DNA of 64,000 bases from Saprospiraceae bacterium (GTDB lineage Bacteria > Bacteroidota > Bacteroidia > Chitinophagales > Saprospiraceae). The stretch is from assembly GCA_016719855.1 (NCBI GenBank), contig JADJYH010000020.1, forward strand, positions 70,354 to 134,353, in the 5' to 3' direction. Positions within the stretch are counted from its first letter, which is position 1; every line of letters starts with the position of its first letter. Made by a program: the position numbers and the translations under genes. Below the pieces are notes generated by a model that saw only the letters and a program-made list of their open reading frames with translations, did no database searches and had not been told where the DNA came from. This document shows positions 43,656 to 54,137 of this stretch, piece after piece.

Positions 43656-44002
43656 TTAGAAGTCTTGGAGGCAATTGTGCCGAGAATACTTTTCAACTCA
43701 CCCGATTCCTTGACCAAGGCTTTTCTCATTTCTATATCACCGAGTTCAAGCGCATCACACATTCGAAGCCAGTAGTTGGATTCCCGCATTTCTCTAAGAG
43801 CGATTTCAACTTTGTGATGAAAATCAGCCCTTGATGCACCAGCTTGCGATTCCTCATAATTTGCTCCGCTCGATGATGATGCTTTGGCCAATTGATATCG
43901 AATAACATTGTTTTCAATCACCGCAGTTAACGTTTTGAGGTATTTCATCACGTTTACCGAAAAGCAAAAAAGTCGCTCTTCCAAATCGTTTTTCTCTCTC
44001 AT
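43652..44002 (-). CDS. Four-helix-bundle protein (23S rRNA IVS family)
   Basis: 116 residues: ERLFCFSVNVMKYLKTLTAV, VIRYQLAKASSSSGANYEES, FHHKVEIALREMRESNYWLR. Same family as the gene at 8398, here intact. Function unknown; these genes often travel singly between housekeeping genes. Confidence 0.85.
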   Translation of the reverse strand: MREKNDLEERLFCFSVNVMKYLKTLTAVIENNVIRYQLAKASSSSGANYEESQAGASRADFHHKVEIALREMRESNYWLRMCDALELGDIEMRKALVKESGELKSILGTIASKTSK

Positions 44003-44040
44003 AGCAGTTGTCTGGTCAACTTTAAATGAAGCAATACCCC

Positions 44041-44075
44041 CACTTTTTACTTTCTCCTTTTTACTTTTTACTTTA
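44041..44075. repeat. Word array, word CTTTTTACTTTCTCC
   Basis: One arm only, with the same words as 37026-37073; it touches the recQ stop codon (44073). Confidence 0.7.
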
Positions 44076-46289
44076 GTTCGCCAATTCCGACAAGAACTTC
44101 AAACGCACCAACTGGATTTCTTCAAAAGTACATTCGTCGTCCTTTAATTCACGGTAGGCAGTAGTCGGGTCGTCAGTCTCGGTAGTCATGAAGTAGTCGT
44201 ATATCTCTTCCACCACGGTTTCGTCCATTGTGTCTTCGAGATAGTAGTCAATGTTGAGCTTGGTGCCAGAAGAGACGATGGCGTCCATTTCCTCCATCAG
44301 TTCGTCCAGTTTCAAGTCGTTCTGGCGGGCGATGTCCGGCAGCGGCATCTTGCGGTCAACGGCCTGGATGATGGCCACTTTTACCTTCGACTTGTTGGCA
44401 ACCTGCTTGATGACGGTGTCCGTTGGGCGGTCGATTTCGTTGTCCTCCACGTACTTCGCAATCAGGTCGAGGAAGGGCTTGGCGTAACGCTGTGCCTTGC
44501 CGATGCTCACGCCCTGTATTTTGGTCATGTCCTCCATGCTGATGGGGTACTGCGTGGCCATGTCCTCCAGCGAGGGGTCTTGGAATATGACGAAGGGCGG
44601 TACATTTTTTTTCTTGGACACCTCCCGTCGGAGTTCCTTGAGCATTTTGACCAAAGTCTCGTCGAGGGCTGCGGCTTTGCCCATCTCGTCGTCAAGGTCA
44701 ACCTCGGTACTGTTGTAGTCGTGGTTGAGCGGTATTTTTACCTCAAATGGGTCTTCGATGAACTCGTGTCCGAAGTCGGTCAGTTTAAGCACGCCGTAGG
44801 TCTCGATGTCCTTTCGGATGAACTCATTGATGAGCGCATGGCGGAAAACGGAATTCCAGAACAGTTCATCCTTGTCCTTGCCCACCCCGAACAAGGGCTT
44901 TTTGTTGAACTTGTAGTCCTTCATTTCCTTTGTCTCGTTGCCCAAGATGAAGTCAATGATGGTTTTTATCTTGTAGTTTTCTTCCAATGCCTTGATAGAC
45001 ATGAGCACCTGTTGCATTTCTTCCTGAACCTCCACCTTCTCCTTTGGGTAACGGCAGTTGTCGCACATGCCACCGCAGCTCGACTCCTCAAACTCCTCGC
45101 CAAAGTAGAACAACAGGAACCGCCTGCGGCAACCTGTGGTCTCTACATAAGCCATCACCTCCTGCATGAGCTGGGCGCTCATTTCCCGCTCGGCCACGGG
45201 CTTGTCCCGCAAGAACTTTTCGAGCTTGGCCATGTCCTTGTAGCTGAAAAACGAAATGCAGCGACCTTCAAGGCCATCGCGTCCGCCCCGACCAGTTTCC
45301 TGATAGTAGTTCTCGATGCTCTTGGGCATGTTGTAGTGCATGACGAAGCGAACGTCCGGCTTGTCAATACCCATTCCGAAGGCAATCGTGGCCACGATGA
45401 CGTCAATGTCTTCCATCAAAAAGGCATCTTGCGTAGCAGAGCGTAGCTTGGCGTCGAGGCCGGCATGGTATGGTGCGGCCTTGATACCGTTCACATTCAG
45501 CACTTGCGCAATCTCCTCCGTGCTCTTGCGAGCCTGCACGTAGATGATACCCGATTGGCCCGGCATGGTCTTGATGATTTGCACCATTTGCTTCATGGTA
45601 GCCTCTTTTTTGCCCTTCGGGCGAACCTCGTAGAACAGGTTCTCGCGGTTGAACGACGACATGAACGTGTTCACATCTTGCATGTTGAGGTTCTTCAAAA
45701 TATCGGACTGAACCTTGGGCGTGGCCGTGGCGGTGAGGGCGATGATGGGTATTTCCTTGTTGATGGCATCAATCATGGACCGGATGCGACGGTACTCTGG
45801 CCGGAAGTCGTGACCCCACTCCGAAATGCAGTGCGCCTCGTCAACGGCCACAAAGCTGATGTTCACGTTTTGGAAAAACTCGATGTTCTCCTCCTTGGTA
45901 AGCGTCTCTGGTGCGACGTACAGGAGCTTGGTCTTGCCGTCCACGATGTCCTGTTTCACCTCTTTCATTTGCACCCTGGTGAGGGAGGAATTGAGGAAGT
46001 GCGCCACTTCGTCCTCGTCGCTGTAGCCCCGTATGCTGTCCACCTGGTTTTTCATCAATGCAATCAAAGGGGATATCACAAGGGCCGTGCCTTCCATCAT
46101 CAGGGCAGGTAGCTGGTAGCAAAGTGACTTTCCGCCGCCTGTCGGCATGATGACGAAGGTGTCCTTTCCATCAAGGACGCTTTGGACGATTGCCTTTTGA
46201 TTGCCTTTGAAGTTTTCGAAGCCGAAGAATTGTTGGAGGGCCTCGTTTATCGCATCACCTACGCTGGGTTTTTCCGCAACTAACGTCAT
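44073..46289 (-). CDS. recQ: ATP-dependent DNA helicase RecQ
   Basis: 738 residues. 3'-5' helicase: MPTGGGKSLCYQLPA (motif I), VDEAHCISEWGHDFRPEYRR (DEAH and aromatic-rich loop), QETGRGGRDG (motif VI), a zinc-binding RQC with CRRRFLLFYFG, SSCGGMCDNC, and HRDC (about 535-610). The last 120 residues form an extra helical domain (AIIQAVDRKMPLPDIARQND), usual in Bacteroidota RecQ. Promoter at 46506-46537 gives a leader near 200 nt. Confidence 0.95.
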   Translation of the reverse strand: MTLVAEKPSVGDAINEALQQFFGFENFKGNQKAIVQSVLDGKDTFVIMPTGGGKSLCYQLPALMMEGTALVISPLIALMKNQVDSIRGYSDEDEVAHFLNSSLTRVQMKEVKQDIVDGKTKLLYVAPETLTKEENIEFFQNVNISFVAVDEAHCISEWGHDFRPEYRRIRSMIDAINKEIPIIALTATATPKVQSDILKNLNMQDVNTFMSSFNRENLFYEVRPKGKKEATMKQMVQIIKTMPGQSGIIYVQARKSTEEIAQVLNVNGIKAAPYHAGLDAKLRSATQDAFLMEDIDVIVATIAFGMGIDKPDVRFVMHYNMPKSIENYYQETGRGGRDGLEGRCISFFSYKDMAKLEKFLRDKPVAEREMSAQLMQEVMAYVETTGCRRRFLLFYFGEEFEESSCGGMCDNCRYPKEKVEVQEEMQQVLMSIKALEENYKIKTIIDFILGNETKEMKDYKFNKKPLFGVGKDKDELFWNSVFRHALINEFIRKDIETYGVLKLTDFGHEFIEDPFEVKIPLNHDYNSTEVDLDDEMGKAAALDETLVKMLKELRREVSKKKNVPPFVIFQDPSLEDMATQYPISMEDMTKIQGVSIGKAQRYAKPFLDLIAKYVEDNEIDRPTDTVIKQVANKSKVKVAIIQAVDRKMPLPDIARQNDLKLDELMEEMDAIVSSGTKLNIDYYLEDTMDETVVEEIYDYFMTTETDDPTTAYRELKDDECTFEEIQLVRLKFLSELAN

Positions 46290-46505
46290 TTCGCTGTGTG
46301 TTTAAATTAATGTCTTGTAAATGAATAAGAAATGGCTTGTTCGAAGAGCACGTGAAGGGGAATTTCTTGGTGGTTAAAAGTAGTTAAAAATTCCCTTTCG
46401 AAAGAAGGCTTTTGAAAAAGATTTTTGAAAAAATCCATTTTTAGTTTTGATGACGAGTTTGTTGCTGTTTTTTGCAACGAAAGCCGCCTTTTTACAAAAA
46501 GTTGC

Positions 46506-46537
46506 CAAAGATAAGAAATGGATTTTGTTTGACCGAA
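46506..46537 (-). promoter_or_regulatory. Bacteroidota-type promoter for recQ
   Basis: TTCG (46537-46534), 20 bp, TATCTTTG (46513-46506). The rest of 46290-46645 holds no gene that I can support. Confidence 0.6.
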
Positions 46538-46645
46538 TTTAATTTGGTTGAAAAAGGTCATTTTTTAGTGACTTTTTTAAGGCTCGTTCCTAATTCGGGT
46601 ATTTTTCTCATTTTCAGAACCTTGTCCTTTCCGTGTAGTCAAAAT

Positions 46646-47709
46646 ATGAGCAAACTAAATTTTTTGGCGAGCCTCAGCTCGTTTTTCTTGTGCTTTTTTT
46701 GCTTCACAAATCTTAACTGCCGCCGCCCAGGGCCTACCCGTTCTGTGATTCGCCCTGCTTTTTATCACTGGCAAACCCAGCTCCAACTCACGGAGGCCGA
46801 ACGTAGCTACCTCGATTCCCTTGGGGCAAAAAAGCTCTACGTCAAATTCTTCGACGTGGACTGGGACGGGGCTACTGGCCAGCCCGTGCCGCTTGCTTCA
46901 GTTGAAATTGACACCACTAGGCTCGGCGGCCTCGACATTGTACCAACCATTTTTATCACCAACCGCACCCTGCTCAACCTGCCCATGCTGGAAGTGGACA
47001 CGCTGGCTGGCCGTATTTTTCAAAAAATCAAATCCCTCTCGCCGCAGCCACCCCAAGAAGTTCAATTCGACTGCGACTGGACGGAGCGGACACAAGCCAA
47101 GTTTTTCGCCCTGCTCGAACGGTTCAAGGAAAAATGCCGAACGCTACCCTCAGCGCCACTATCCGCCTACATCAGTTGAAATATTATGAAAAAACGGGCG
47201 TACCGCCCGTCAGCCGTGGCATGTTGATGTGCTACAACATGGGCAGCCTTGACGACTGGGCAACCGAAAATTCCATCCTCGACCTCGAAGTATTAAAAAC
47301 CTACCTCCCAGACCCAGTCAGCAATCCCCAGCCAGCAATGGGTTACCCGCTGCCGCTGGACATAGCGTTGCCGATGTTCCGTTGGGGTGTGCTTTTCCGT
47401 GACGGGCAAATGATTAGGCTGCTCAACAACCTCAGTGAAGCGGACTTACAGGACGCTATCCGTTTCAAGAAGACCGCTCACTACCGCTACGAAGTGCAAA
47501 AAAGCACCTACCTGCAAGCGCACTACCTCTACGCTGGCGACCAGTTGAGGCTCGAAGGAGTTTCGTCGGAAGCCTTGGCCGAGGCAGCGGCGCTGCTGGG
47601 CAAGTTGCATAAATCCCCACAAGTCACAGTGGCATTTTACCACCTGGACACCACGGCCATCCGGCTTTTCCCGAAGGAAAAAATAAGGGAGATGCTTCAT
47701 CGGTTTTGA
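46646..47709 (+). CDS. Hypothetical lipoprotein-like protein (one frame break)
   Basis: A missing A in the run 47130-47134 splits it after ALLERFKEK; repaired, it continues MPNATLSATIRLHQLKYYEK for a total near 354 residues. N-terminal hydrophobic leader with Cys (FFLCFFCFTNLNC), likely a lipoprotein. Visible phrases: LYVKFFDVDWDGATGQPVPL, GMLMCYNMGSLDDWATENS, LALPMFRWGVLFRDGQ-like. I remember similar unnamed Bacteroidota proteins but no domain or function. Convergent with nothing; 348 bp after the recQ start. Confidence 0.65.
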
Positions 47710-47856
47710 GCAACTTTGTCAGGCTGGTTTTTTTCAAAACGCATTTCGTACCTTTCCGCCCTGCCGTGAGAAGTTGCGTCCCCACAAATTGTCAGGATGA
47801 GCTTTAAGAAGCTAAACAGCCCGCAATGCACGGCGATAACTGAAAACAACTTTGAG

Positions 47857-49253
47857 ATGAAATTAAAAATATGTGGCGCCGCCCGTGAAGTAACCGGCAG
47901 CGCCCACCTACTCACCCTCGACGATGGCTACACCATCTTGCTCGACTGTGGCCTGTACCAAGGCAACAGCGCCCACATGAAGAATTTCAACGAGAAATGG
48001 CTGTTCGACCCACGCAGCCTAGACTGCGTGATTCTTTCCCATGCCCATATTGACCACAGTGGGCGGCTGCCAAAGCTCATCAAGGACGGCTATCTGGGGC
48101 CAATTTATAGCACCCACGCCACCCGAAGCCTTTGTACCATCATGCTGTTGGACAGTGCCCTCATTCAGGAGCGAGATGCCCAATTCCACAACAAACATAG
48201 GCGTCACATGCGGGACGAACGGGAGCCGCTCTACAGGGAAGAGGACGTAAAGTTGACGATGGAGCGTTTTTCCAGCTTTGGCTATGGCCGAAAGTTTGAG
48301 GTTCGGCCAGGCGTGGAGGTAGAGTTCAGGGACGCAGGTCACATCCTGGGCAGCGCAACCGTTGGACTTACCATCACCGAGGGTGAAAATACTATCAAGT
48401 TCGGCTTCACCGGAGACATCGGCAGGCCCAACCGCCCCATCCTGCGCGATCCACAGCAGATGGAAGAGATGGACTACCTGATTTGCGAGAGCACCTACGG
48501 CGACCAGTTTCACGAGTCTGCGCCCCAAGAAATCGACAAATTGCTGCGCATCATCAAACATACCTGCCTTGAAAAACGGGGCAAGCTCATCATCCCAGCA
48601 TTCGGCGTGGGTCGCACCCAAGAAATCGTGTACATTCTCGACCAGCTCGAAAACACTGGCCAATTGCCCCCTGTACCGGTGTACGTGGACAGCCCGCTAG
48701 CCGTGAACGCCACGGTGCTCTACGGCTCGCACCCTGAATGCTACGATTCCGAACTGAGCACGTACATCCTGCGAGACCCCAATCCGTTCGGGTTTGGACG
48801 TTTGACCTATATTAAAGAGGTGGAAGATTCAAAAAAACTAAACTTTTCCGAAGAGCCTTGCATCATAATCAGTGCATCTGGCATGGCCAATGCGGGACGG
48901 GTGAAACACCATCTTTTCAACAATATTGAGAACCAGCGCAACACGGTGCTTATCGTGGGCTATGCCTCACCGGAAACGCCCGCTGGCCGCCTTAGGGCTG
49001 GCACCAACCACTTGCGCCTTTTTGGTGAGGAAAAAATGGTGAGGTGCGATGTTGAAATCATGGACTCCTTTCGGCTCATGCTGATAGGGGTGAAATTTCT
49101 GATTTTATAAGCAACCAGCGTCAATCTGTGAAGCAGATGTTCATGGTGCACGGCGAAATCGAACGACAGGAGAGCCTGAAATCGCTGCTATTAGGGGAGG
49201 GCTTCCGTCGGATTGAGATTCCGAAATTGGGCGAAGAGTACGAAATTGGGTAA
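47857..49253 (+). CDS. MBL-fold beta-CASP ribonuclease-like protein (one frame break)
   Basis: About 466 residues once a missing T in 49069-49071 is restored; the frame as read stops early at 49110. Zinc motif SHAHIDHSGRLP, ESTYGD, beta-CASP motif VGRTQEIVYIL and ASGMANAGRVKHHL, then after repair SAHADRGEISDFI and MFMVHGEIERQESLKSLL with the last His ligands. Such proteins process RNA 3' or 5' ends. Start 47857 (MKLKICGAAREVTGS). Confidence 0.9.
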
Positions 49254-49353
49254 AAAAATTGGGAAAAACAGTGTGGAAATTGCCCAAAAAACTTGCGGCC
49301 AAAGCCAGTGGAGAGCGCCGCTACTATTGCTTAAAAAAATAAATGTGTATGAT

Positions 49354-49387
49354 TTTGATTTTCAGAACAATTTATGTTGTATCTTTG
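49354..49387 (+). promoter_or_regulatory. Promoter with long leader before RRM gene
   Basis: TTTG (49354-49357), then TATCTTTG (49380-49387); spacing of 22 is long. It leaves a leader of about 200 nt. The rest of 49254-49593 shows no gene. Long leaders are typical of cold-inducible RNA-binding protein genes. Confidence 0.5.
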
Positions 49388-49593
49388 TGCCGTTCATTGA
49401 GTAATTTTCTGTTTAGCAAGCGATATTCTCTGGAAATCATTTCCATCCGTAGTCCTGCAAGCAAAGTCTCCTAAAGACAGTTATCCTGCCCTCGGTTTTC
49501 TTCTTGCCCACTCGTCCGGTTTCATTTCCAATAACTTATTACTGCTTCACACCTAGTTTTCTCAAGTTTTATTCATCTTAATTTTCATTATTA

Positions 49594-49967
49594 ATGAACA
49601 TTTTTGCAGCAAAACTGAGTTTCGACACTCAGTCAGAAGACCTCAGGGAGGCCTTCGAAGAATTTGGCGAAGTTTCTTCTGCCAGCGTTATCACTGATAA
49701 GTTTACCGGCAAATCCAAAGGCTTCGGCTTTGTGGAAATGTCCAACGACGAAGAGGCTAAAAAGCCATCTCTGAGTTGAACGACAGCACACTTGACGGAC
49801 GCACCATCGTTGTCAAGAAAGCTGAACCACGTGAAGAGCGTGGCGGCGGCGGCGGTGGAAACCGTGGCGGCGGTGGCGGTTATGGCGGCGGCGGCGGTGG
49901 AAACCGTGGCGGCGGCGGTTATGGCGGCGGTGGCGGCTACGGCGGCGGCGGCGGAAATCGCTACTAG
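49594..49967 (+). CDS. RRM RNA-binding protein with Gly-rich tail (one frame break)
   Basis: A missing A in 49759-49763 breaks the frame after MSNDEEAKK; repaired it continues AISELNDSTLDGRTIVVKKA. About 125 residues: one RRM (about 1-80) with RNP2 IFAAKLSF and RNP1 KSKGFGFVEM, then a tail of GGGGG/NRGGGGGYGG repeats. Single-RRM Gly-rich proteins of this type in cyanobacteria and Bacteroidota bind RNA and respond to cold. Followed by a strong terminator. Confidence 0.88.
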
Positions 49968-50031
49968 TAATTAAAAGATTTGAATGCCTTTCGGCTTCTG
50001 GCCGGAACGATACAGATACTTTGAAATAATA

Positions 50032-50069
50032 ACAGCCCTGGGGGGAGACCCCGGGGCTGTTTTTTTTGT
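50032..50069 (+). terminator. Intrinsic terminator after RRM gene
   Basis: ACAGCCCTGGGG pairs with CCCCGGGGCTGT, followed by eight T. Confidence 0.9.
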
Positions 50070-50112
50070 AACCAGTTCGTTCACTTTCGCCAGCCTTTTT
50101 CGCCATTGCCAT

Positions 50113-50357
50113 TCACTCCAATACCAACAGCCATTCAACGTACTCCCCGTTGTCCACGATGCTCCAAGAATGCGGATGGCGGTAGCCGTCAGGTAGGTAG
50201 CCCTCCTTGCCAGTGGTGAGCATCAATTCTGCTTTTATTTCCTGAAGCCCGAAGATTGGTTGACGGTGGTGGTAGGCAGCTGGGCGAGGGTGGTTTTTGC
50301 AAGTAGAAAAAGGATGATGGGTAATACTTGTTTCAGCAGTATTTTTTTGAAGAGCAT
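50113..50357 (-). CDS. Small secreted protein (one frame break)
   Basis: Start at 50357 gives a signal peptide (QVLPIILFLLAKTTLAQ); one missing base near 50241 shifts the frame and the mature end is LPDGYRHPHSWSIVDNGEYV then EWLLVLE. About 81 residues after repair. No family recognised. Confidence 0.5.
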
Positions 50358-50385
50358 CCACCAGGAGGAGGGAAGGGTTCAGGGG

Positions 50386-53300
50386 TTAATTCACCCCACA
50401 GTCCACACCTAGCCCCTTCACCGCTGCCACAAAATCATTGTCCACATTTACCTTTCTCGCCTTGGACAAAAAGCTCAGGCTCGTTTTGTTCGAATAATCC
50501 AACAGCGTCATTTTGAGTTGCTGGGTACCTTTGTGCTGTTTGCACAGCGCTTCCAATTGGTCAATCAGCGCTGGGGTCAGGTCTTCTACATTGATTTTCA
50601 CTGTCACCGATTTCACGAGGTTCTTCCCGGCGTTTTCGAGCAGCGTCACGTCCTTTATCTTTAGGCTGAACTCGTCCTCCCGGCCCCAGCGGGCCTCGTA
50701 GTTGCCAGTGATAAAAACGCAATTGCCCTGCTCGAAAAAGCCCTTGAACTTCATGTAATCGTCGCTGAACAGGTTCAACTCGATGGAGCCGTGGTAGTCT
50801 TGCAGCACGAACGAACCCCAGCCGCTGCCCTTCTGGCTGACCTTGTGTGTCGCCTTCACCACGATGCCCGCCACCTTCACAGGTTGGCCTTTTTTCTCCT
50901 CCAGCTCTTCGAGGGTGCAAGAGATGAAATTGTCCATTTCCAGCTTGTAGTCGTCGAGAGGATGGCCGCTGATGTAGATGCCCGTGACCTCTTTTTCCCG
51001 CTCCAGTTTTTCGATGAGGCTCCAGGGATTGCACTTGGGCGGCTCCGGCTCGGCGATGTCCATGGCGGCGCTGTCGTTGCCGAAGAGCGACATGGCGGCG
51101 CTCACCTGCCGCTCCTGCCAAGCGTTTCCAAATGTCAGCACATGCTCGATGAAGCTGTCGTATTTCCCCGAAGGGGCAAAAAACTGCGCCCGGTGCAGCG
51201 TCTCAAAACCATCAAAAGCGCCGCCCAGCACAAGGCTTTCCAACACTTTTTTGTTGGCCGATTTAGTGTCCAACCGCTTTGCAAAATCGAAAACGGACTT
51301 GAACGGACCCCGCTTTTCCCGCTCCTTCAAAATGTCCTCCACAGGCCCTTCGCCCACGCCCTTGAGGGCGGACATGCCGAAGCGGATTTGGCCGGCCTTG
51401 TTGGAGGTGAAATCCGAGACGGACTCGTTGATGTCCGGGCCGAGCACGGGCACGTTCATGCGGTTGCATTCCTGTAGCAGTTTGGTGATGCCCGTGATGT
51501 CGCTCTTGTTGTTCGAAAGCACCGCCGCCATGAACTCCGACGGGTAGTTTGCCTTCAAATACGCCGTCTGGAAGCCAAGGATGGCGTAGCAGGTGGAGTG
51601 GCTTTTGTTGAATGCGTACATGGCGAAGGCTTCCCAATCCCGCCAGATTTTGGCGCAGACGGTTTTCGGGTGCCCGTTTTTTTCGCAGCCGTCCATGAAC
51701 TTGTCGAACATCTTGTCCAACACGGACTTCTGTTTTTTTCCCATCGCTTTCCGCAGCACGTCAGCTTCGCCTTTGGTGAAACTGGCGAGTTTTTGCGAAA
51801 GCAACATCACCTGCTCCTGGTACACCGTGATCCCGTAGGTCTGCTTCAGGTATTCCTCCATTTCTGGCAGGTCGTAGGTGATGGTCTGCCTACCATGCTT
51901 CCTTGCGATAAAATCGGGGATGTACGCCAACGGCCCTGGTCGGTACAGGGCGTTCATGGCGATGAGGTCATCGAAGGTGGTCGGCTTCAACTCCTTCATG
52001 TACTTCTGCATTCCCGAACTTTCATACTGGAAGATGGCGACCGTCTCGCCCTTTTGGAACAATTCGTATGTTTTCAGGTCGTCAAGCGGGATGGTGTCGG
52101 GGTCAATCTTCACCCCATGCACCTGCTCGATGATGCGGATGGCATCGTCAATGATGGTGAGGGTGCGCAGGCCAAGGAAGTCCATTTTCAGCAGGCCCGC
52201 TTGCTCCGCCACGCTGTTGTCGAACTGGCTGACGAGCAGATCGCTGTCCTTGGCCACCGTCACCGGCACGTACTTCGTGATGTCGTCGGGGGTGATGATG
52301 ACCCCGCAGGCGTGGATGCCCGTGTTGCGCACCGAGCCTTCAAGCTTGCGGGCGGTCTGAATCATTTCGCCAATTTGGTCATTCGTATTTGCCAATACCC
52401 GGAATTTCAGCGCTTGGTCCACGTCATCGGCGGAGTTGAATTTTTCCCGAAGGCCCGATTCTGGCGTAGCCAGCACGTCGGCCAGCGTGGTGCCGAGTTG
52501 CAGGGGAAAACTTTTGGCCACCTTGTCCACCTCGCCGAGCGGCACGTTCATCACCCGACCCACGTCCCGCAAGCTGGACTTAGCGGCCATCGTACCGTAG
52601 GTCACGATTTGGGCGACCTGCATCCGGCCATATTTGTTTACCACGTAGTCAATGACCTTGTCACGTCCCCGGTCGTCGAAGTCAATGTCAATATCGGGCA
52701 TACTCACCCGCTCCGGGTTGAGGAAGCGCTCAAACAGTAGGTCGTATTTGATGGGATCCACGTTCGTGATGCCCGTGCAGTAGGCCACCGCCGAACCTGC
52801 CGCCGAACCACGGCCCGGCCCCACGCTCACGCCCATCTTGCGGGCGGTGCTGGTGAAATCCTGCACGATGAGGAAGTAGCCGGGGTAGCCGGAGTTTTTG
52901 ATAACGTTCAGCTCGAAATTCAGGCGCTCCTCGGTGGAGGCGTCAATGTCGCCGTAGCGCTTTTTTGCCCCCTCGAAGGTGAGGTGGCGCAGGTAGTCGT
53001 CCTGCGTGTCGAAGCCTGCTGGTACGGGGAAGGCAGGCAATAGCACGTCCCGAACCAGTTGGAGCGGCTCTATTTTGTCGTAAATCTCTTGGGTGTAATC
53101 AACCGCCTGCGGCACGTCACCGAATAGGCGGTTCATCTCGTCCTGCGTTTTGAAGTAAAAATCGGAGGACGGGAAGCGGAAGCGCTTTTGGTCTTCGAGC
53201 AGGCTGTTGGTATTCACGCAGAGCAGGATGTCGTGCGGCATGGAGTCTTCCTCCTCGATGTAGTGGCTGTCGTTGGTGCAAATGACCTTGAGGTTGTACT

Positions 53301-53922
53301 TTTTGGCGAAGCCGAGCAGCACCTGGTTCACGTCCTCTTGGCTGACGCCTGTTTGGTCAATGTTGTCTAGCCCACGGTGGCGCTGCAGCTCGATATAGTA
53401 GTCTTCTGTGCCAAAAAGGTCGAGCCACCATTTGAGCATTTCTTCGGCCCGCTCGGCACCGTGGTGGATGATGGTCTGCGGGATTTCCGCCCCGATGCAA
53501 CAACTGGATGCGATGAGACCCTCGCTGTATTGCGCAAGCAGCTCCTTGTCAATGCGGGGATATTTGCCATAAAGCCCCTCGATAAAACCGAGCGAACAGA
53601 GCTTGGAAAGGTTCTCGTAGCCCGTGCGGTTTTTGGCCAACAGGAGCTGGTGGTGCCGCACGTCTTCTTCATTTTTGCTCCGCAAAAACTGCTTTTTGTG
53701 CCGGTCTTTCACCAAGTAAAACTCACAGCCGACAATGGGCTTTAGCCCCCGCTTGTTGGCGGCGTTCACGAACTCGAATGCCCCGAACATGTTGCCGTGG
53801 TCGGTGAGTGCGACGGCTTTCTGGCCGTCCCGCACGGCCTTGTCCATCATCTTTCCGATGTCGGATGCACCGTCGAGCAGGGAGTATTGGGTATGGCAGT
53901 GGAGGTGGCAGAAGTTGGGCAT
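50386..53922 (-). CDS. dnaE: DNA polymerase III alpha subunit
   Basis: 1178 residues. Replicative polymerase. PHP domain HCHTQYSLLDGASDIG at the start, polymerase active site MPDIDIDFDDRGRD (the three catalytic Asp lie here and in the preceding GPGRGSAAGS region), helix-hairpin-helix, OB fold (VKVAGIVVKATHKVSQKGSG) and a C-terminal tau-binding part. Length is normal; no frame break in 3.5 kb. Confidence 0.97.
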   Translation of the reverse strand: MPNFCHLHCHTQYSLLDGASDIGKMMDKAVRDGQKAVALTDHGNMFGAFEFVNAANKRGLKPIVGCEFYLVKDRHKKQFLRSKNEEDVRHHQLLLAKNRTGYENLSKLCSLGFIEGLYGKYPRIDKELLAQYSEGLIASSCCIGAEIPQTIIHHGAERAEEMLKWWLDLFGTEDYYIELQRHRGLDNIDQTGVSQEDVNQVLLGFAKKYNLKVICTNDSHYIEEEDSMPHDILLCVNTNSLLEDQKRFRFPSSDFYFKTQDEMNRLFGDVPQAVDYTQEIYDKIEPLQLVRDVLLPAFPVPAGFDTQDDYLRHLTFEGAKKRYGDIDASTEERLNFELNVIKNSGYPGYFLIVQDFTSTARKMGVSVGPGRGSAAGSAVAYCTGITNVDPIKYDLLFERFLNPERVSMPDIDIDFDDRGRDKVIDYVVNKYGRMQVAQIVTYGTMAAKSSLRDVGRVMNVPLGEVDKVAKSFPLQLGTTLADVLATPESGLREKFNSADDVDQALKFRVLANTNDQIGEMIQTARKLEGSVRNTGIHACGVIITPDDITKYVPVTVAKDSDLLVSQFDNSVAEQAGLLKMDFLGLRTLTIIDDAIRIIEQVHGVKIDPDTIPLDDLKTYELFQKGETVAIFQYESSGMQKYMKELKPTTFDDLIAMNALYRPGPLAYIPDFIARKHGRQTITYDLPEMEEYLKQTYGITVYQEQVMLLSQKLASFTKGEADVLRKAMGKKQKSVLDKMFDKFMDGCEKNGHPKTVCAKIWRDWEAFAMYAFNKSHSTCYAILGFQTAYLKANYPSEFMAAVLSNNKSDITGITKLLQECNRMNVPVLGPDINESVSDFTSNKAGQIRFGMSALKGVGEGPVEDILKEREKRGPFKSVFDFAKRLDTKSANKKVLESLVLGGAFDGFETLHRAQFFAPSGKYDSFIEHVLTFGNAWQERQVSAAMSLFGNDSAAMDIAEPEPPKCNPWSLIEKLEREKEVTGIYISGHPLDDYKLEMDNFISCTLEELEEKKGQPVKVAGIVVKATHKVSQKGSGWGSFVLQDYHGSIELNLFSDDYMKFKGFFEQGNCVFITGNYEARWGREDEFSLKIKDVTLLENAGKNLVKSVTVKINVEDLTPALIDQLEALCKQHKGTQQLKMTLLDYSNKTSLSFLSKARKVNVDNDFVAAVKGLGVDCGVN

Positions 53923-53930
53923 AAGAACAA

Positions 53931-54008
53931 TGAGTGAATGATGGAATGAGCGAATGAAGGACTCGGCGTGAATATTCTCTCATTCACTCCTTCCATCATT
54001 CACTCATT
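53931..54008. repeat. Word-array hairpin, word GAGTGAATGATGGAATGAGC
   Basis: Left arm 53931-53960, right arm 53976-54008 (CATTCACTCCTTCCATCATT style). Just upstream of dnaE. Confidence 0.85.
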
Positions 54009-54137
54009 TATTTGCGAAGGTAGAACAAAATGGGTGGGTGGAAAGGTTGGATAGACGAGAAGTTTTCAACAAGACAGAACGATGGACTTAACACTGTAAA
54101 CTCAATGATACCGGGCAAAAATTCAGGCTGATGAGGC

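Noticed and set aside
49813..50112. Antisense frame opposite the Gly-rich tail
   Set aside because: Made only of the complement of GGC/GGT codons (Arg/His runs); no independent support.
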